Positions 4,991-6,311 of a DNA stretch of 6,311 bases are shown here, piece by piece (positions within the stretch are counted from its first letter, which is position 1; each line of letters begins with the position of its first letter). The translations under genes were made by a program, and so were the position numbers. Below the pieces are notes generated by a model. That model was not told where the DNA came from and did not search any database. It worked only from the letters and a program-made list of their open reading frames with translations. The stretch comes from an uncultured Actinomycetes bacterium (GTDB lineage: Bacteria; Actinomycetota; Acidimicrobiia; Acidimicrobiales; Acidimicrobilacustridaceae): assembly GCA_945957335.1 (NCBI GenBank), contig CAMFLJ010000226.1:1-6311 (forward strand), read 5' to 3'.

Positions 4991-6311
4991 ATCGACGGAC
5001 CGCACCCCGCGCGGTCGGCCCACCACGCCAGGACCGACTCGGCGGCGTCGGGTGCGAGCCGATGGGCGGCGGTGAGCAGGCGGCCGGCCTCGAGGAGGTG
5101 GCGGCCGCGCTCCTCGTCATCGGCCGCCGTGGCCACGAGCGCGAGCTCGGCTGCCCCCTGCTCCCAGAGGTCGCGGTCGAGCGGCAGCGGCACCTCGACC
5201 ACCTGCCGGGCCGAGAGCTTCAGCGCCTGCGGCGCCAGCGCCGTGCCACCCGAGCGCTCGGCGGCCCACGCGCTGACCGGCGGCGCGGTGAGCGCGGCCA
5301 GCCCCAGCAGCCGGTGGTGGGCGTGGTCGTGCTCCGGGTCGAGCACCACCGACACCACCGGCACCGACGGCCACCAGTCGCCGTCGTCGTCGAGCGCGGC
5401 CTCGACGACGCGGGTCTGGGTGGCCACCACCACCTTGGGGCGCAGCCGGGCGTCGGCCCACGCGGCCAGGCGACGGTCGCCGTCGGGCCCCTCGGACCAG
5501 GCCCGCAAGGCGTCGAGCCGCACGACGGGAGCGGTGAGGCGGTGGCCGGCCAGCCGGGTGGTGCGGCGGCCCCACACCACGTGGGCCGGCTCGACCAGGC
5601 CGGCGGTGATCAGGCGGGCCGAGCCCTCGGGCATCGGGGCCAGGCCCGCCCGGTCGGAGCGCGAGGCCAGGTCGGGCCGGTCGACCACGAACGGGGCCAG
5701 TGCGTAGAACTCGTCGCGGAACCCCGCAGTGGCCCGGGCCCACGCCCCGAGCACCTCACGGCCGGACAGGTCGACCGCCGGCACCCCGGTGGCGGCGGCC
5801 ACGACGGGCGCCCAGGAGCCGGCCCGCCCCAGCCGCTCGACACCGACCTCGGCCACCACCTCGGCATCGCCGCCCCGGCGAACGACCACGGGCGAACCGG
5901 CGTCGGGCACCGCCAGAGGGCCGGCCACCCGCAGCACCGGGGCGCACACGTCGACCGACGCGCCGAAGAGCCGCTCGCCCGCCAGCCACACCGCCTCGAG
6001 CACGGCGTGGTCGGTGAGGCGGCGCCGCACGGCACCGGCGTCGCGCGCCCCGAGGAACGAGAGCGGCTGCACCAGCACCACCCGGGCGCCCGGAGCCGAG
6101 GCGCCGACCGCCCGCACGAGGAACAGCCCGGCGGTGTCGGCGTAGCCCGCGGCCGAGCCGCCGAGCAGGGCGCGGGCCGCGTCGGACCCGGCCCGGTCGC
6201 GGGCCGTCGAGCGGGCCAGCTGCCCGCCGAACGGCGGGTTGCCCACCACGGCCACGAGCGATCCCTCGCCCGGCCACGGCTCGGCCAGGGCGTCGCCGAC
6301 CACCACCGTCG
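4987..6311 (-). CDS. N6-adenine DNA methyltransferase, TaqI/Eco57I-like, 5' end outside window
   Basis: The frame is open from the right edge to TAG at 4987-4989; about 440 C-terminal residues are visible. Numbering from the GTG at 6306, VVGDAL (2-7) leads into VVGNPPFGG (20-28), the NPPF motif IV that positions the target adenine in amino-methyltransferases. It is followed by YADTAGLFLVRAV and RVVLVQPLSFLGA (75-87), as in gamma-type N6 enzymes. The SAM-binding motif I (DPxxGxG type) should lie some tens of residues upstream, beyond the edge, so codon 6306 is not the true start. The C-terminal half resembles a TaqI/Eco57I target-recognition region: GFRDEFYALAPFV (195-207), RPKVVVATQTRVVEAALD (289-306), HHRLLGLAALT (330-340) and KLSARQVVEVPLP (363-375). 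The enzyme would methylate adenine in a specific but unreadable site. No endonuclease motif is visible in this part, so it could be an orphan methyltransferase, part of a restriction-modification system, or fused to a nuclease upstream. It ends 17 bp before permease A on the same strand. Confidence 0.88.
   Translation of the reverse strand, partial: TVVVGDALAEPWPGEGSLVAVVGNPPFGGQLARSTARDRAGSDAARALLGGSAAGYADTAGLFLVRAVGASAPGARVVLVQPLSFLGARDAGAVRRRLTDHAVLEAVWLAGERLFGASVDVCAPVLRVAGPLAVPDAGSPVVVRRGGDAEVVAEVGVERLGRAGSWAPVVAAATGVPAVDLSGREVLGAWARATAGFRDEFYALAPFVVDRPDLASRSDRAGLAPMPEGSARLITAGLVEPAHVVWGRRTTRLAGHRLTAPVVRLDALRAWSEGPDGDRRLAAWADARLRPKVVVATQTRVVEAALDDDGDWWPSVPVVSVVLDPEHDHAHHRLLGLAALTAPPVSAWAAERSGGTALAPQALKLSARQVVEVPLPLDRDLWEQGAAELALVATAADDEERGRHLLEAGRLLTAAHRLAPDAAESVLAWWADRAGCGPSI

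Noticed and set aside
3849..5120. In-frame upstream extension of permease B to about 790 residues
   Set aside because: The extension is permease A read in the wrong frame (Arg/Gly/Pro-rich). ATG 3848 has a GGAGG site and matches the expected family N-terminus.
5072..6145. Several plus-strand open frames opposite the methyltransferase
   Set aside because: Ser/Arg/Thr/Pro-rich shadow translations with no hydrophobic core or motif, whereas the minus strand carries NPPF and matching downstream motifs.

Overview
The window is very GC-rich (most codons end in G or C) and densely packed with genes. Short intergenic gaps, several GTG starts, GGAGG ribosome binding sites and apparently leaderless genes point to a high-GC actinobacterium. 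A lineage such as Acidimicrobiia is only a guess. Nothing marks it as a mobile island: I see no IS element, integrase, tRNA, rRNA or CRISPR array.

Layout, left to right. (1) 1-228, plus strand: the last 75 codons of a gene that enters from the left edge. It has a Pro/Thr/Ala-rich, probably disordered tail and a C-terminal QGALF peptide. (2) 229-303: a short convergent spacer with one GC-rich hairpin. (3) 304-1504, minus strand: a two-gene unit made of tspO (a five-helix TspO/MBR membrane protein with a long hydrophilic N-terminus) followed closely by an uncharacterised protein of about 194-206 residues whose N-terminus resembles an RNase H/RuvC-like first hairpin. (4) 1505-1588: a divergent promoter region containing a 12-bp perfect palindrome. 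(5) 1589-1957, plus strand: a complete single-domain VOC (glyoxalase/bleomycin-resistance fold) protein. (6) 1958-2043: a convergent spacer without a convincing terminator. (7) 2044-4969, minus strand: a complete three-gene ABC transporter operon of the MacB/FtsX/DevC type, transcribed as permease A, permease B, ATPase. It has a 4-bp ATGA overlap between the permeases and a 26-bp gap before the ATPase. (8) 4987-6311, minus strand: most of an N6-adenine DNA methyltransferase of the TaqI/Eco57I type. Its start and SAM-binding motif lie beyond the right edge. It stops 17 bp before permease A.

How they fit together: the two permeases are diverged paralogues that should pair as a heterodimer energised by the ATPase, forming an exporter or mechanotransmission-type complex. 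No adaptor (membrane fusion protein) is encoded in the visible part. The methyltransferase lies directly upstream on the same strand and may share a transcript, but a 10-bp palindrome (TTAGCGCTAA) at the junction overlaps a possible -10 element, so the transporter may have its own regulated promoter. The TspO, VOC and hypothetical genes look like ordinary chromosomal housekeeping or stress genes. I see no clear evidence of a new multi-gene system. The most useful leads are the RuvC-like unknown protein, the two palindromic candidate operators, and the methyltransferase-exporter adjacency.
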